From Actinoplanes siamensis (GTDB lineage Bacteria; Actinomycetota; Actinomycetes; Mycobacteriales; Micromonosporaceae), in the NCBI RefSeq assembly GCF_016862395.1, contig NZ_BOMW01000020.1, positions 62,001 through 126,000 on the forward strand: DNA of 64,000 bases, given 5' to 3'. The first letter of the stretch is position 1; each line of letters opens with the position of its first letter. Both the position numbers and the translations under genes were made by a program. The notes under the pieces are model-generated. The model saw only the letters and a list, made by a program, of their open reading frames with translations, searched no databases and had not been told where the DNA came from. Positions 43,716 through 52,607 of this stretch are shown here, piece after piece.

Positions 43716-44605
43716 CCATGACGGTGCCCCTGGCCGCGCTGCTGGGGCTAGGAACCGCGTTCGGGCTGGTGCTGGTAGGGATCGGACATTCCGGCCGTCA
43801 GGATGGCCCCGCAGAACTCGATGCACCTTCATGGTGGTCGAGGCTCACCTCCAACCGTGCACCGATCGACCGGCGGCGGCTCGGGTCGTGCGTGGCCGCG
43901 GCGCTGGTCGTGGCGGTGCTGACCCGCTGGCCGGTCGCCGCCGGGCTGGCGGCCGTGGGGGCATGGGTACTTCCGGCGGTCATCGGCCCGGACCGCGACC
44001 ATGCCCGCCGGGTGGCCCGGATCGAGGCCATCGCCACCTGGACGGAGTCGCTGCGCGACAACCTGTCCGGCGCGGCCGGGCTGGAACAGGCCATCGCCGC
44101 CAGCGCGATCGAGGCCCCGGAGCGGATCCGCGACGAGGTGACCCGCCTGGCGACCCGGCTGCGGCGAAGCTGGCGGCTGACCGATGCGCTGCGCGCGTTC
44201 GCCGCCGAGCTGGCCGACCCGACCGCTGACCTAGTCGTCGCCGGGCTGCTGATGGCGGCGCGCGGCAGCGCCGGGCAGCTCGGCGAGGTACTGGGCGAGC
44301 TGGCGGATTCGGCACGGGCGAAAGTCGCTTCCCGGCAGCGCATCGCGGCCGGACGCAAACGCAATCGCACCTCCGCGCGGGTGATCGTCGGCGCGACCCT
44401 GACCATGGCTGGCGTACTCACTCTGCTCAACCGAGGCTATCTGGCGCCGTTCGACCCCTCATTCGGGCAACTCATGCTGCTGGCGTCCGGGGCCTGCTTC
44501 GCTTTCGCGTTCTGGTGGCTTGCCCGGCTCATGCGCGACCGCGACACCACGCGGGTGCTCGCGGGTGTGGCCGCACCGTCGGAGACGGAGTTGGTGCGGT
44601 CATGA
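43712..44605 (+). CDS. tadB: TadB-like pilus inner-membrane protein
   Basis: 297 residues from ATG 43712; a longer in-frame start overlaps tadA. Membrane helices at both ends and a T2SSF domain (about 125-240: IEAIATWTESLRDNLSGAAGLEQAI in part). Together with TadC it forms the membrane platform. Confidence 0.88.
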   Translation: MTMTVPLAALLGLGTAFGLVLVGIGHSGRQDGPAELDAPSWWSRLTSNRAPIDRRRLGSCVAAALVVAVLTRWPVAAGLAAVGAWVLPAVIGPDRDHARRVARIEAIATWTESLRDNLSGAAGLEQAIAASAIEAPERIRDEVTRLATRLRRSWRLTDALRAFAAELADPTADLVVAGLLMAARGSAGQLGEVLGELADSARAKVASRQRIAAGRKRNRTSARVIVGATLTMAGVLTLLNRGYLAPFDPSFGQLMLLASGACFAFAFWWLARLMRDRDTTRVLAGVAAPSETELVRS

Positions 44606-45495
44606 CCGGGATGGTGCTGTTGGCCGGGCTCGGCACCGGCCTGGGATTATGGCTGATCATCATCGGCTGGTTCCCCCGGCCGCCGCGCCTGGACAAGGCC
44701 CTCGACGCCCCACAGATGATGTCTCTGGCCGCCGAGACGAGGGACGCGCCGTCCGGGTGGACCGGGCGGTGGGGCCGTCCGGCGGTGCGGTGGCTTCGGG
44801 CGACCGGGCTGCCGGTGGCCAGTACCCGCCGCGACCTCGCGGCGCTGGACAAGCCAGTCGACGTGCACCTGGCCGAGCAAGCGACTGCCACCGTGGTGGG
44901 GTTGCTGCTGTCTCCGGCTGCCGCGACGCTGCTCGGCTGCGCGGGCATCGCCACCGGCGCAACGATGCCGGTCTTTGCGTCGCTGGTTCTCGGCGCGGCC
45001 GGGTTCCTGGCGCCCGAGCTGTCCGTACGGACGGACGCGGCCAAGTACCGGGCGGCCTTCCGCGACGCGCTGTCCTCGTTCCTGGATCTGGTGGTGATCA
45101 GCCTCGCGTCCGGCGCCGGGGTGGACCAGGCCCTCGACGACGCCGCGAAGGTCGGTTCCGGGCCGGCGTACACCGAGCTGCGCTACGCCCTCGCGGAGGC
45201 GCGGCTGGCCCGGGTGCCGCCGTGGGAGGTGCTCGGCGCGCTGGGGCGGCGGGTCACCGTCGCGGAATTGCAACAGCTCGCCGCGACCGTCGGGCTCGCG
45301 GGCACCGAGGGTGCCCGCGTCCGGGCGTCACTGCGCTCACGGGCGGTGGCGCTGCGGGACCGGCAGCTCACCGATGCCGAAGGCGAGGCGAACGCCGCGA
45401 CCGAACGCATGGCGCTGCCCATCGTGTTCCTCTTCGCCGGATTCCTGATCTTCCTCGGCTATCCGGCGATGGCGGCCGTGATGACCGGTCTCTAG
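44602..45495 (+). CDS. tadC: TadC-like pilus inner-membrane protein
   Basis: 297 residues, ATGA overlap with tadB. T2SSF domain in the C-terminal half (FRDALSSFLDLVVISLASGAG, VDQALDDAA) between hydrophobic helices; ends with LPIVFLFAGFLIFLGYPAM. Confidence 0.88.
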   Translation: MTGMVLLAGLGTGLGLWLIIIGWFPRPPRLDKALDAPQMMSLAAETRDAPSGWTGRWGRPAVRWLRATGLPVASTRRDLAALDKPVDVHLAEQATATVVGLLLSPAAATLLGCAGIATGATMPVFASLVLGAAGFLAPELSVRTDAAKYRAAFRDALSSFLDLVVISLASGAGVDQALDDAAKVGSGPAYTELRYALAEARLARVPPWEVLGALGRRVTVAELQQLAATVGLAGTEGARVRASLRSRAVALRDRQLTDAEGEANAATERMALPIVFLFAGFLIFLGYPAMAAVMTGL

Positions 45496-45542
45496 AAGTC
45501 CGGCGACGAACCCGATCGTCGTCTCTGCGAAGGAGGGAAGAA

Positions 45543-45734
45543 GTGACGGCTCTACTGACCTACATTGCCGCCGAGATGCGGCACCGCTGGCAGGTGGTGC
45601 GCGCCACCAAGGACGGCGGCTACACCACGGAGGCCGTGGTGGCGACGGCCGTGCTGGTCACCCTGGCGATCCTGGCCATCGGGATCATTTACTCCAAGGT
45701 GTCCGGCAAGGCCAACAACATCAACCTCGGCTGA
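45543..45734 (+). CDS. Flp-type/DUF4244-like pilin
   Basis: 63 residues from GTG 45543 behind GAAGGAGGG. Short basic leader, then DGG-YTTEAVVATAVLVTLAILA: a G-x4-E style processing site before a hydrophobic helix, as needed for the A24 peptidase. Size and position after tadC fit the major pilin. Confidence 0.82.
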   Translation: MTALLTYIAAEMRHRWQVVRATKDGGYTTEAVVATAVLVTLAILAIGIIYSKVSGKANNINLG

Positions 45735-45738
45735 GGCC

Positions 45739-46227
45739 GTGCTGATGACCGCTGTACGGACCCGCCGTGCCGAGCGCCCATCGAAGACAGCGGTCGGCAC
45801 GGTGGGATGGCTGCGAGCCCGGTGGCGGCGGGCCGCCGCCCGCCCGGATGAGGGCGCGGCGACGGCGGAGCTGACTGTCGGGATGCCGCTGCTGCTGTTC
45901 ATGATCATGATGATTTTCCAGGCGGGAGTGTGGATGCACGCGACCCACGTCGCGCAGGCCGCCGCGAGCCGGGCCGCGAACACCGCCGCCGCCTACCAGT
46001 CGAGTGCCGGGGCCGGCCAAGGCGCAGGCAGCGACGCCCTCACTGCAATCGGCAGCGGCGTACTGAGGAATCCCTCGGTGTCGGTGACCCGAACCGCCAC
46101 TGAGGTTCGCGTCGAGGTTCGCGGCCGGGCCGCGACCGTGGTCCCTGGCATGAGTTGGGGTGTGCGGGCTGTTGTTGTGCGTCCGGTGGAGCGATGGGTC
46201 ACAGATCCGGGGGCCGGTGCCTCATGA
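45739..46227 (+). CDS. TadE-like pseudopilin
   Basis: 162 residues from GTG 45739 (ATG 45745 is possible). TadE signature: DEGAATAELTVGMPLLLFMIMM with the Glu after the processing site, followed by a periplasmic-type domain (AAASRAANTAAAY). Likely cleaved by the prepilin peptidase. Confidence 0.82.
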   Translation: MLMTAVRTRRAERPSKTAVGTVGWLRARWRRAAARPDEGAATAELTVGMPLLLFMIMMIFQAGVWMHATHVAQAAASRAANTAAAYQSSAGAGQGAGSDALTAIGSGVLRNPSVSVTRTATEVRVEVRGRAATVVPGMSWGVRAVVVRPVERWVTDPGAGAS

Positions 46228-46670
46228 TGCGACTTCGCCGCGCAGTCGCCGCTCGATTCCGGCAGGTAGCCGCTGCACCCGACGCTGGGTCCAGCACTGC
46301 GCAGTTGACGTTGGCAACGCCTCTGTTGGTCGCGATCCTGTTGTTCGTCGTGATGTGCGGCCGACTCGTTTCCGCACAGATCGATGTGCAGGTTGCCGCC
46401 AGCAGCGGTGCCCGGTCTGCGTCGCTGCTCGGTCATGGTGGCGGCATCGCCGAGGCTGAACGAAATGCTCGTGCGACGCTCGCCGCCCACGGCGCGACCT
46501 GCCGCCGGGCCAGAGTTTCGGTCTCCGGCGACCAGCGGCCTGGCGGCTCGGTAACCGTCCGGGTCTCGTGCCGCGTCAGACTGTCGGACTTGGTCATGCT
46601 CGGTATCCCCGGCAGTCGGACGGTGGAGGCGAGTGCGACCTCGCCGGTGGACAGGTGGGCGGGATCATGA
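46224..46670 (+). CDS. TadE/TadF-like pilus protein
   Basis: 148 residues, ATGA overlap on the left and on the right. Single hydrophobic helix preceded by SSTAQLTLATPLLVAIL, where Gln replaces the usual Glu. C-terminal part with two Cys (ATCRRARVS, VSCRVRL). Confidence 0.75.
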   Translation: MMRLRRAVAARFRQVAAAPDAGSSTAQLTLATPLLVAILLFVVMCGRLVSAQIDVQVAASSGARSASLLGHGGGIAEAERNARATLAAHGATCRRARVSVSGDQRPGGSVTVRVSCRVRLSDLVMLGIPGSRTVEASATSPVDRWAGS

Positions 46671-47125
46671 TCCGGAGGCTGCATGTCGTAGCGGCCTGGG
46701 TTCGCCGCCGTGCCGGGGGGCGGGATGCCGGACACGTCACTGCCTTCGCGTTGCTGTTCAGCGTCGCCTTGTTCGCTGTCGCGGGTCTCGTCCTGGATTT
46801 CGGTTTCGCGCTGTCGGTGAAGGTGGCCGCGCTCGACACCGCGCAGGCCGCAGCCCGTGCCGGAGCGCAACAGCTCGACCTGTTCCTGTACCGCACGCAG
46901 GGCCGGGCCCAGCTCGACCCGGGTCGAGCGGCGTCGGCGGCTCGGTCGTGGCTCGCTCGTGCTGGCGTCGTCGGCGAGGCGTCCGCCACGACCACCACCG
47001 TCACCGTGACCGTGCGCCGCACGAGCCGCACCCAGCTCCTGCAACTGGTCGGGGTGCGAAGCCTGCGGGTCTCGGCTACCGCGACCGCGGTCGCGGTGCA
47101 GGGCATCAACGGCCCCAACGCCTAG
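46667..47125 (+). CDS. TadG/Rv3654c-like pilus-assembly protein
   Basis: 152 residues. Begins with basic residues and GHVTAFALLFSVALFAVAGLVLDFG (TadE/G-like N-terminus with one membrane helix), then ALDTAQAAARAGAQQLD, a pattern typical of TadG-like proteins. Coupled to the previous gene. Confidence 0.78.
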   Translation: MIRRLHVVAAWVRRRAGGRDAGHVTAFALLFSVALFAVAGLVLDFGFALSVKVAALDTAQAAARAGAQQLDLFLYRTQGRAQLDPGRAASAARSWLARAGVVGEASATTTTVTVTVRRTSRTQLLQLVGVRSLRVSATATAVAVQGINGPNA

Positions 47126-47148
47126 AGCCCTTTCGAGGAGCACCGGGT

Positions 47149-50013
47149 ATGTTCCGCGCCTTCGCCGCCCTGGGCCGCCTGCTGCGCGTCCTGGTCGCCG
47201 CCGCCGTGTTACTCGGCTTCGTCGCCGGAGTGCCGTGGCTGCTGATCGCCTCGGCCGGATGGCCCTTGGACTGGCTCGGCTGGGCGCAGTTCGGCGCAGC
47301 GCCCGGGGTTTCCGAGCTGATGACGGCGATCACGAGTCTCTGGTCGGATCAGATGATCGTGGCGCTGCTCGCCTCGATCGGCTGGGTCCTGTGGGCCCAG
47401 TTCGTCCGCGACACCGTCATCGAAGTGATCGAGGCGTCAGCCGCCGCGACGGCCAACCGGCACGGAAAGCTCCGGCCGCCGGTCTCCGGGCGCGGCCCGA
47501 TCCGATGGGTCGCGGCCGTGCTCGTCGGCGCGATCATCGGCGGCCTGCTGTTCGACGTCACCCGGACCGCTACGGTCGGCGGGGCCAGCGCCTCCGCAGC
47601 CGCCGCCGATGTTGCCGCGCACCGGCCCGCTGTCGCCGTCGCCCCGGCACACCCCGCTCCTATCACAGCGACGGTTTCGCGCCCCCGCCCCGCGATCACC
47701 GTTGCCGCCGCCACCGCCCGGCCGGTGACCGCGCACACCGATACCGGCATTCCGGGATGGGCGCGTGACGCACCGGGCGGCGTGCACCACGTCGTCGAGG
47801 GCGACAACCTGTGGGACCTGGCCGAGCACAAGCTCGGCGACCCGCACCGGTGGCGCGAGATCTACAAGCTCAACCGAGGCCATACGCAGGCCAACGGCTA
47901 CGCGCTGCGAGACCCCGATGAGATCCACGTGGGCTGGGTGCTGGCTCTTCCCGCCCGCGACAACGCGCCAGCCCACACCAAGCCCGCCACACCACCAGCC
48001 AAGCCCGCCACCACGCCCGGCCCGACCGCCACCGAGCAGCCCACCACCGACGCGCCGAAAAACACTGGCTCCCCGGCTCCGAGCGCCCCAGCACCGAGCG
48101 GCGGCGCGAGCACCGCGCCGGCCGCGCCCACCTCTGCGACGACGTCGGCGACCCCGGCTCCAGCACAGACCAGCAGTCCCGCGACCGCCGCACCGCAAGC
48201 CAGTGCCTCCTCGGTGGCTGACGACGATGGTCGAGACCGCGAGGAGATCGGGATCGTCCTCCCGGCACGGGGGTGGGTCAGCCTCGGCCTGGCCGCGCTG
48301 CTGGCCGCCGTCGCTTCCCTCGTCCGGCTGCAACGCCGCCGCCGTGCCCGGCTCGCCGTGCGCACCCCGGCCCGGATCGAGCCGCAACCGGCCCCACTTC
48401 CTGAGTCTCTGGCCCCGATTGAAGGCGTAGCCGACCGGCTGCCGCGCTCTGAGGATGCCCAGCGGCAGCCGATCGCGCCTGCTATCGCCGCGCCCATCGG
48501 GGTGGATGCCGCCGGGGTAGAGGTGAGCCTGTTCGAGGTGCCCGGCCGCGGCCTCGCCCTGCACGGCGAAGGCATGGATGCGGCGGCTCGTGCCCTGCTA
48601 AGCGCTGTGCTCGCCACCGCCGCCCCGAGCACCGAGGGCCGCCCCATCGTGATCACCACGGCGCAGACTCTCGCGCGCCTGCTGCCCGATGGTGCCCCGC
48701 TGGTGGGGCTGGACCCCGACGGGACCAGTTACGACGGAGAACGGCTCGTCGTGCTCGCCGACGCCGCGGCGGCCGTCACCCATGCCGAAGAGGAAATGAT
48801 CCTGCGCCGTCGTTTGCTCGACGCCTTCGACGCCGACAGCGTCACCGACCTCAACGCCCGCAGCGACCACGCCGAAGCCCAACCGGCGTACGTGCTGCTC
48901 ATCGAGGCGAGCCCCCGGCACGCGGCCCGCCTGCTTGCCGTCGGCGCGCACCGCACGGCCCTGCACTTCCACCCGGTCGTCCTCGGCGAGTCGGAGGGCA
49001 TGACCGCTGTCGAGGTCGCCGCCGACGGCACCACCGGCGACGAGCAGCCTCTCGGACTGCGCCGGCTGTCCACCCTCGCCGCTACCGACCTCGCCGCCGT
49101 ACTCGCCGCGCTGGCCGACATCACACCCCGGCCCGAGCCTGGGCACGACCTCGACGACCCAGCCGGCACCGACGAATACCCCACCACGACATCGGCCGAG
49201 ACAGCCGCCGACCAGGCGGAGTCCGTACCGGCTCAGACCGTTGAGATCAGCGCACCGGTACGGCTACAGGTGCTCGGCCCGGTCCGGATCACCACCGGCT
49301 CCGGGCCGATCACGACGGGGATGCGCAGCGGCTCGTACACCGTGCTCGCGTCGCTCGCCGTGCACCCGGCGGGGCGCAGCCTCGAACAGCTTGCCGCCGA
49401 CCTGCACCCGGACACCGACCCGGCGACCGCAGTCAAACGCATCCGCACTGACATCAACACCACTCGCCGCGTGCTGCGCTCCGCCACCGGCAGCGCCGAG
49501 GAAATGTTCGTGGTCTACGACCCGGCGACCGGCCGGTATCAGCTCGACGCGCAGCTGTTCGCCGTCGACTTGTGGCAGATGCTGACCGCGATCGAGCGCG
49601 CCAGCACCGCGCCCGACGACGCCGCCGCCCTGGCCGCGCTGCGCGAGGCCGCCGACCTGTACGGCGGTGACTTCGCCGAGGGCCAGGACCGGGCCTGGAT
49701 CACCGACTACGCGGGCAGCTACCGGCACCAGATCCTCGCCGTGTACGCGCGGATCGCCGAGATCATCGAGATGGATCAGCCGGAGCAGGCCATCGCCGCC
49801 CTGCAACACGCTATCGATCTCGACCCGATCAACGAGGAGCTCTACCAGCGGATCATGCGCATCCACGGCCGCGCGCACCGCCCGGACGCGGTCCGGCAGA
49901 CGCTGCGCCGTCTGGAGGAACGCCTGGTCGACCTCGATGCCGAACCCTCGGACGCCACCCGCCGCGTCGCGGAACGGCAGTTGCGGCCCGTCACCAGCGG
50001 AGGTCACCGATGA
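47149..50013 (+). CDS. Membrane-anchored LysM-BTAD regulatory protein
   Basis: 954 residues from ATG 47149; longer frames overlap the previous gene. Three N-terminal membrane helices (about 10-150), a LysM domain (about 207-260: HHVVEGDNLWDLAEHKLGD), a long Pro/Ala/Thr linker and a fourth helix (VSLGLAALLAAVASLV). A degenerate nucleotide-binding-like region follows, then at about 705-945 a winged helix plus bacterial transcriptional activator domain (VRLQVLGPVRI, ..YQLDAQLFAVDLWQML, YARIAEIIEMDQPEQAI). LysM binds peptidoglycan, and the order of helices would put it outside and BTAD inside. It may signal wall or pilus status to transcription. Similar proteins end other actinobacterial Tad loci. 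Overlaps the next gene by ATGA. Confidence 0.8.
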   Translation: MFRAFAALGRLLRVLVAAAVLLGFVAGVPWLLIASAGWPLDWLGWAQFGAAPGVSELMTAITSLWSDQMIVALLASIGWVLWAQFVRDTVIEVIEASAAATANRHGKLRPPVSGRGPIRWVAAVLVGAIIGGLLFDVTRTATVGGASASAAAADVAAHRPAVAVAPAHPAPITATVSRPRPAITVAAATARPVTAHTDTGIPGWARDAPGGVHHVVEGDNLWDLAEHKLGDPHRWREIYKLNRGHTQANGYALRDPDEIHVGWVLALPARDNAPAHTKPATPPAKPATTPGPTATEQPTTDAPKNTGSPAPSAPAPSGGASTAPAAPTSATTSATPAPAQTSSPATAAPQASASSVADDDGRDREEIGIVLPARGWVSLGLAALLAAVASLVRLQRRRRARLAVRTPARIEPQPAPLPESLAPIEGVADRLPRSEDAQRQPIAPAIAAPIGVDAAGVEVSLFEVPGRGLALHGEGMDAAARALLSAVLATAAPSTEGRPIVITTAQTLARLLPDGAPLVGLDPDGTSYDGERLVVLADAAAAVTHAEEEMILRRRLLDAFDADSVTDLNARSDHAEAQPAYVLLIEASPRHAARLLAVGAHRTALHFHPVVLGESEGMTAVEVAADGTTGDEQPLGLRRLSTLAATDLAAVLAALADITPRPEPGHDLDDPAGTDEYPTTTSAETAADQAESVPAQTVEISAPVRLQVLGPVRITTGSGPITTGMRSGSYTVLASLAVHPAGRSLEQLAADLHPDTDPATAVKRIRTDINTTRRVLRSATGSAEEMFVVYDPATGRYQLDAQLFAVDLWQMLTAIERASTAPDDAAALAALREAADLYGGDFAEGQDRAWITDYAGSYRHQILAVYARIAEIIEMDQPEQAIAALQHAIDLDPINEELYQRIMRIHGRAHRPDAVRQTLRRLEERLVDLDAEPSDATRRVAERQLRPVTSGGHR

Positions 50014-51281
50014 CCGGACCCTTGAGCAACGGCACGGCCAACGTCCACGCCACCGTCGAGCATCGCCTCGCGCCGCTGCTCCCCCAACCTGCCGGCGCGG
50101 CGCACGAGCCGAACCGAGACCGGCCGGGCTCGTGGTCGCCGGCGCGGTGGGCGTACTCGTTCTATGCCGTCGCGGCCACCGGCGCGGTGATCGGCCAGAG
50201 CTGGGTAGCCCTCGACCACATGCCGTGGCCAGCCCACATGCCGGTCTGGACCCGCGTGCTACTCGTGCTGCCCTTCGCCATATGCCTGGAACTGCTGGCC
50301 ATGGTGCTCGCCGCGATGGCCGACGAACGGATGCGCCTCGGCGAGCACGCCTACGGCTTCCGCGTCTTCTCCGCCATCGTGGCGGTTGTCGCGGTCGGCA
50401 TCCAGATCGCCGGACACTGGCCCGACCTCTACTGGTCCAGCGTGTTCGGGCTGCTGTCCAGCTCGGCGTACCTGCTGTGGCTGCTACACGCCGCCGCCCG
50501 CCGCCGCGACGCCCTGCGGGCCTCGGGCAAACTGCGAGACACCGCCCCGGACTACGGGATCTGGCGGCGCATCCGCCATCCCGTCTGGACAGCCCGTGCC
50601 GCCGAACTGGCCCGCGAAGGCCGCACCGACGACACCGGCCAGTGGCGACCCCTGAAACTGTACGAATCGCTGCGCGCCGCCGAGCTCATGCTCGGCGACG
50701 AGAAACGCCGTCCCGCCATCGCACACGCCGTCAAACGAGTCGTCCGCACCGACCAGCGCGACCCATACATGGCCGACGTCGCGGTGAGCACCCTCGACGT
50801 GGACCGCCTCGCCGAGGAACTGGCCGCTCGCGTCGATTACAAGTCGTGGGCCGACCGGCTGACGCCTGCAATCACGCCACCCACGGTGCCCTCCACCCGT
50901 GCCGGCACGCACCACAATTCCGCGCCGCCGGACGCCGATCCTAAGACCGAGGAGCCCGGATCGCCCGAGGCTGAGTCCGCATTGCCGGATCAGGCCAACG
51001 ACCCGGAATCGGACCGGCGGCCCGAGGCCTGCACAACCGAGGAACCGGACGAGGACGACGATGCTGCCCTGTCCGAGGACCTGGTGCCGCTCCTGCCTGC
51101 GGCACGCGCCGCCCGAGACCAGCTGGTCGAGACAGGGCGCACTGTCAGTCGGGACGCCCTGGCCCAGCAGATGCGCGGCAACGGCTACGCCATCCGCAAC
51201 AACCGCGTATCCGAGCTGCTCATCGCCCTGCGCAGGGAGGCGAACACAGGCAGCGGCGACCACCTGAAGGCCCCGGCGTAA
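50010..51281 (+). CDS. Membrane protein with DUF2637-like helices and C-terminal DNA-binding-like region
   Basis: 423 residues. Four hydrophobic helices at about 45-165 (AYSFYAVAATGAVIGQSW, VLLVLPFAICLELLAMVLAA) resemble DUF2637/SpdB-type proteins of actinobacterial plasmids. The middle part is charged. The end (about 370-415: ARDQLVETGRTVSRDALAQQMRGNGYAIRNNRVSELL in part) fits a helix-turn-helix like that of transfer-associated proteins. Coupled to the BTAD gene, so it may be its partner. Function not known. Confidence 0.7.
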   Translation: MTGPLSNGTANVHATVEHRLAPLLPQPAGAAHEPNRDRPGSWSPARWAYSFYAVAATGAVIGQSWVALDHMPWPAHMPVWTRVLLVLPFAICLELLAMVLAAMADERMRLGEHAYGFRVFSAIVAVVAVGIQIAGHWPDLYWSSVFGLLSSSAYLLWLLHAAARRRDALRASGKLRDTAPDYGIWRRIRHPVWTARAAELAREGRTDDTGQWRPLKLYESLRAAELMLGDEKRRPAIAHAVKRVVRTDQRDPYMADVAVSTLDVDRLAEELAARVDYKSWADRLTPAITPPTVPSTRAGTHHNSAPPDADPKTEEPGSPEAESALPDQANDPESDRRPEACTTEEPDEDDDAALSEDLVPLLPAARAARDQLVETGRTVSRDALAQQMRGNGYAIRNNRVSELLIALRREANTGSGDHLKAPA

Positions 51282-51319
51282 CGGAGCTTGCCAGTCCGCG
51301 AGCGCTAGGCACGCGCATG

Positions 51320-51702
51320 ATGAGCTCCGGCGGCGGCCCGGGGTGCGGGCATGCAGCCAGGCGGCGAGAACGGTGGTGAGCAAACTGTTGTCGAGGAGGG
51401 CCAACAGCGGCCAGACGGTGCTGCCCACCGGCACGCCGCGGGTGAAACCGAGCTCGACTTTAGTGTGTTCGTCGAGGTCATGCAGCCAGTCGGTGATCGC
51501 GGCAAACGATGAGGCGCCGGCCATGACCACGCATACGGCCACCGCCAGCAGCGTGGACAGCGGATAGCGCACACCGCGCGGGTCAGGAACCGGCGGTGAG
51601 GACGTCCAGCAAACCACCGTGTTCACCATCGGTGACCGGCACAGCCGGAGTGAGCGAGGTGGGTGCTGTTACAGCGAGTACGGGGATGAGAGATGACGCC
51701 AT
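51320..51702 (-). pseudogene. ISAs1-family transposase, N-terminal fragment, frameshifted
   Basis: From ATG 51702 a first frame (ends HGGLLDVLTAGS at 51583) continues in another frame as PVPDPRGVRYPLSTLLAVAVC, FAAITDWLHDLDE, and FTRGVPVGSTVWPLLALLD. This is the DDE_Tnp_1-associated N-terminal domain of ISAs1 transposases. It loses identity after AAWLHARTPG, so the catalytic domain is missing. Confidence 0.78.
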
Positions 51703-52135
51703 CGGCGGGTGGGGTCTTCCTCGGTGTCGGGAAGCGTCGCAACTCCATGATCACCGATGTGACCTCACCCGCTTTCTTTCGCCTCCATAGAGGCCGGTCG
51801 CCCATCAAATTCCCTGGTCACAGCCTCGCTACCCCACTACGCAATAGCCTGGTTCTTTGCAGGGAGCATCCCCAACTCGTGATCGCTCTCCACAACGCGA
51901 TGCGTCCCTTGTCTGCGATATCAGGAAGATCGGCTGCACCCCGATCAACAGCACCCCGCACGTCAAGGCCGTGGGCGACAGCGCGTACCGCGTTGAGCAT
52001 CCCGAACTGATCCGCTGAACTTGCCTGAGCTGAGATCAAACGACTATTCAACCCGGCCACTCGCATCTGGTGCCAGCCTGACCAACGCAGGTGGTGGCCG
52101 GCCGAAGTACGGCTACCCTACTACCAAGTATTGGA
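51703..52135. other. Region between ISAs1 wreckage and the RHS locus; no gene seen
   Basis: About 430 bp with short frames only. Probably more IS debris; no clear inverted repeat found on this side. Confidence 0.4.
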
Positions 52136-52363
52136 TCAGTGCTTTGTCGTCGAACCTTTCCGGATTTTATGAAGCTGCACAAAAATGATATACCCTGCAG
52201 GGGCCGCCAGGATCGCCGGGAATAAATCATCATCCGCGTCCGCCAGAAACACAATCACTACCAAAATTCCCATCCAGGCCAAGGAGGCAAGTATAAGAAT
52301 AATTGCTTTCAGCTTATTTTTAATTGGCCGCCCTGAGGGGCTCAAGGATGGCATTTGACTCAT
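52136..52363 (-). CDS. Small two-helix membrane protein, candidate immunity protein
   Basis: 75 residues; ATG 52363 with AAGGTGAGG upstream. Two hydrophobic helices (AIILILASLAWMGILVVIVFL and AAPAGYIIFV), basic ends. The DNA is far lower in GC (about 43%) than the surroundings, as is the 3' tip of the RHS gene just upstream on the same strand. Position after the RHS toxin and shared composition suggest they moved together as toxin and immunity. No family recognised. Confidence 0.65.
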   Translation of the reverse strand: MSQMPSLSPSGRPIKNKLKAIILILASLAWMGILVVIVFLADADDDLFPAILAAPAGYIIFVQLHKIRKGSTTKH

Positions 52364-52513
52364 TCGGGTGCCCTCACCTTCTTAGGTCAGCTAAATCATC
52401 AATAGTAGCGCAGTGAAGTTTACCGGCAATGATTTTGCGGCGCGCCTGTTGCCGAAGCATCAGTGGCTTAGCAGCTCTGCCGCCGGTAGAAATATTTGAC
52501 TAAGCGAGGCCGA

Positions 52514-52551
52514 GGAGCCGCGACGGCGGCAATATCTACCGTCGCGGCTCC
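52514..52551. terminator. Hairpin terminator downstream of the RHS gene
   Basis: GGAGCCGCGACGG (52514-52526) pairs exactly with CCGTCGCGGCTCC (52539-52551), with a 12-base loop. It lies 57 bp after the RHS stop, between it and the small membrane-protein gene, so that gene probably has its own promoter or depends on readthrough. Confidence 0.75.
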
Positions 52552-52607
52552 CAGGCTACATCAGTTCCGAAAGAGTGCCCGACGCACAGCGCGGGAGACC
52601 CCCAAGG

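Noticed and set aside
50484..51629. 381-codon minus-strand frame as one gene
   Set aside because: Only its first ~110 codons are ISAs1 transposase; the rest is antisense to the DUF2637-like gene.
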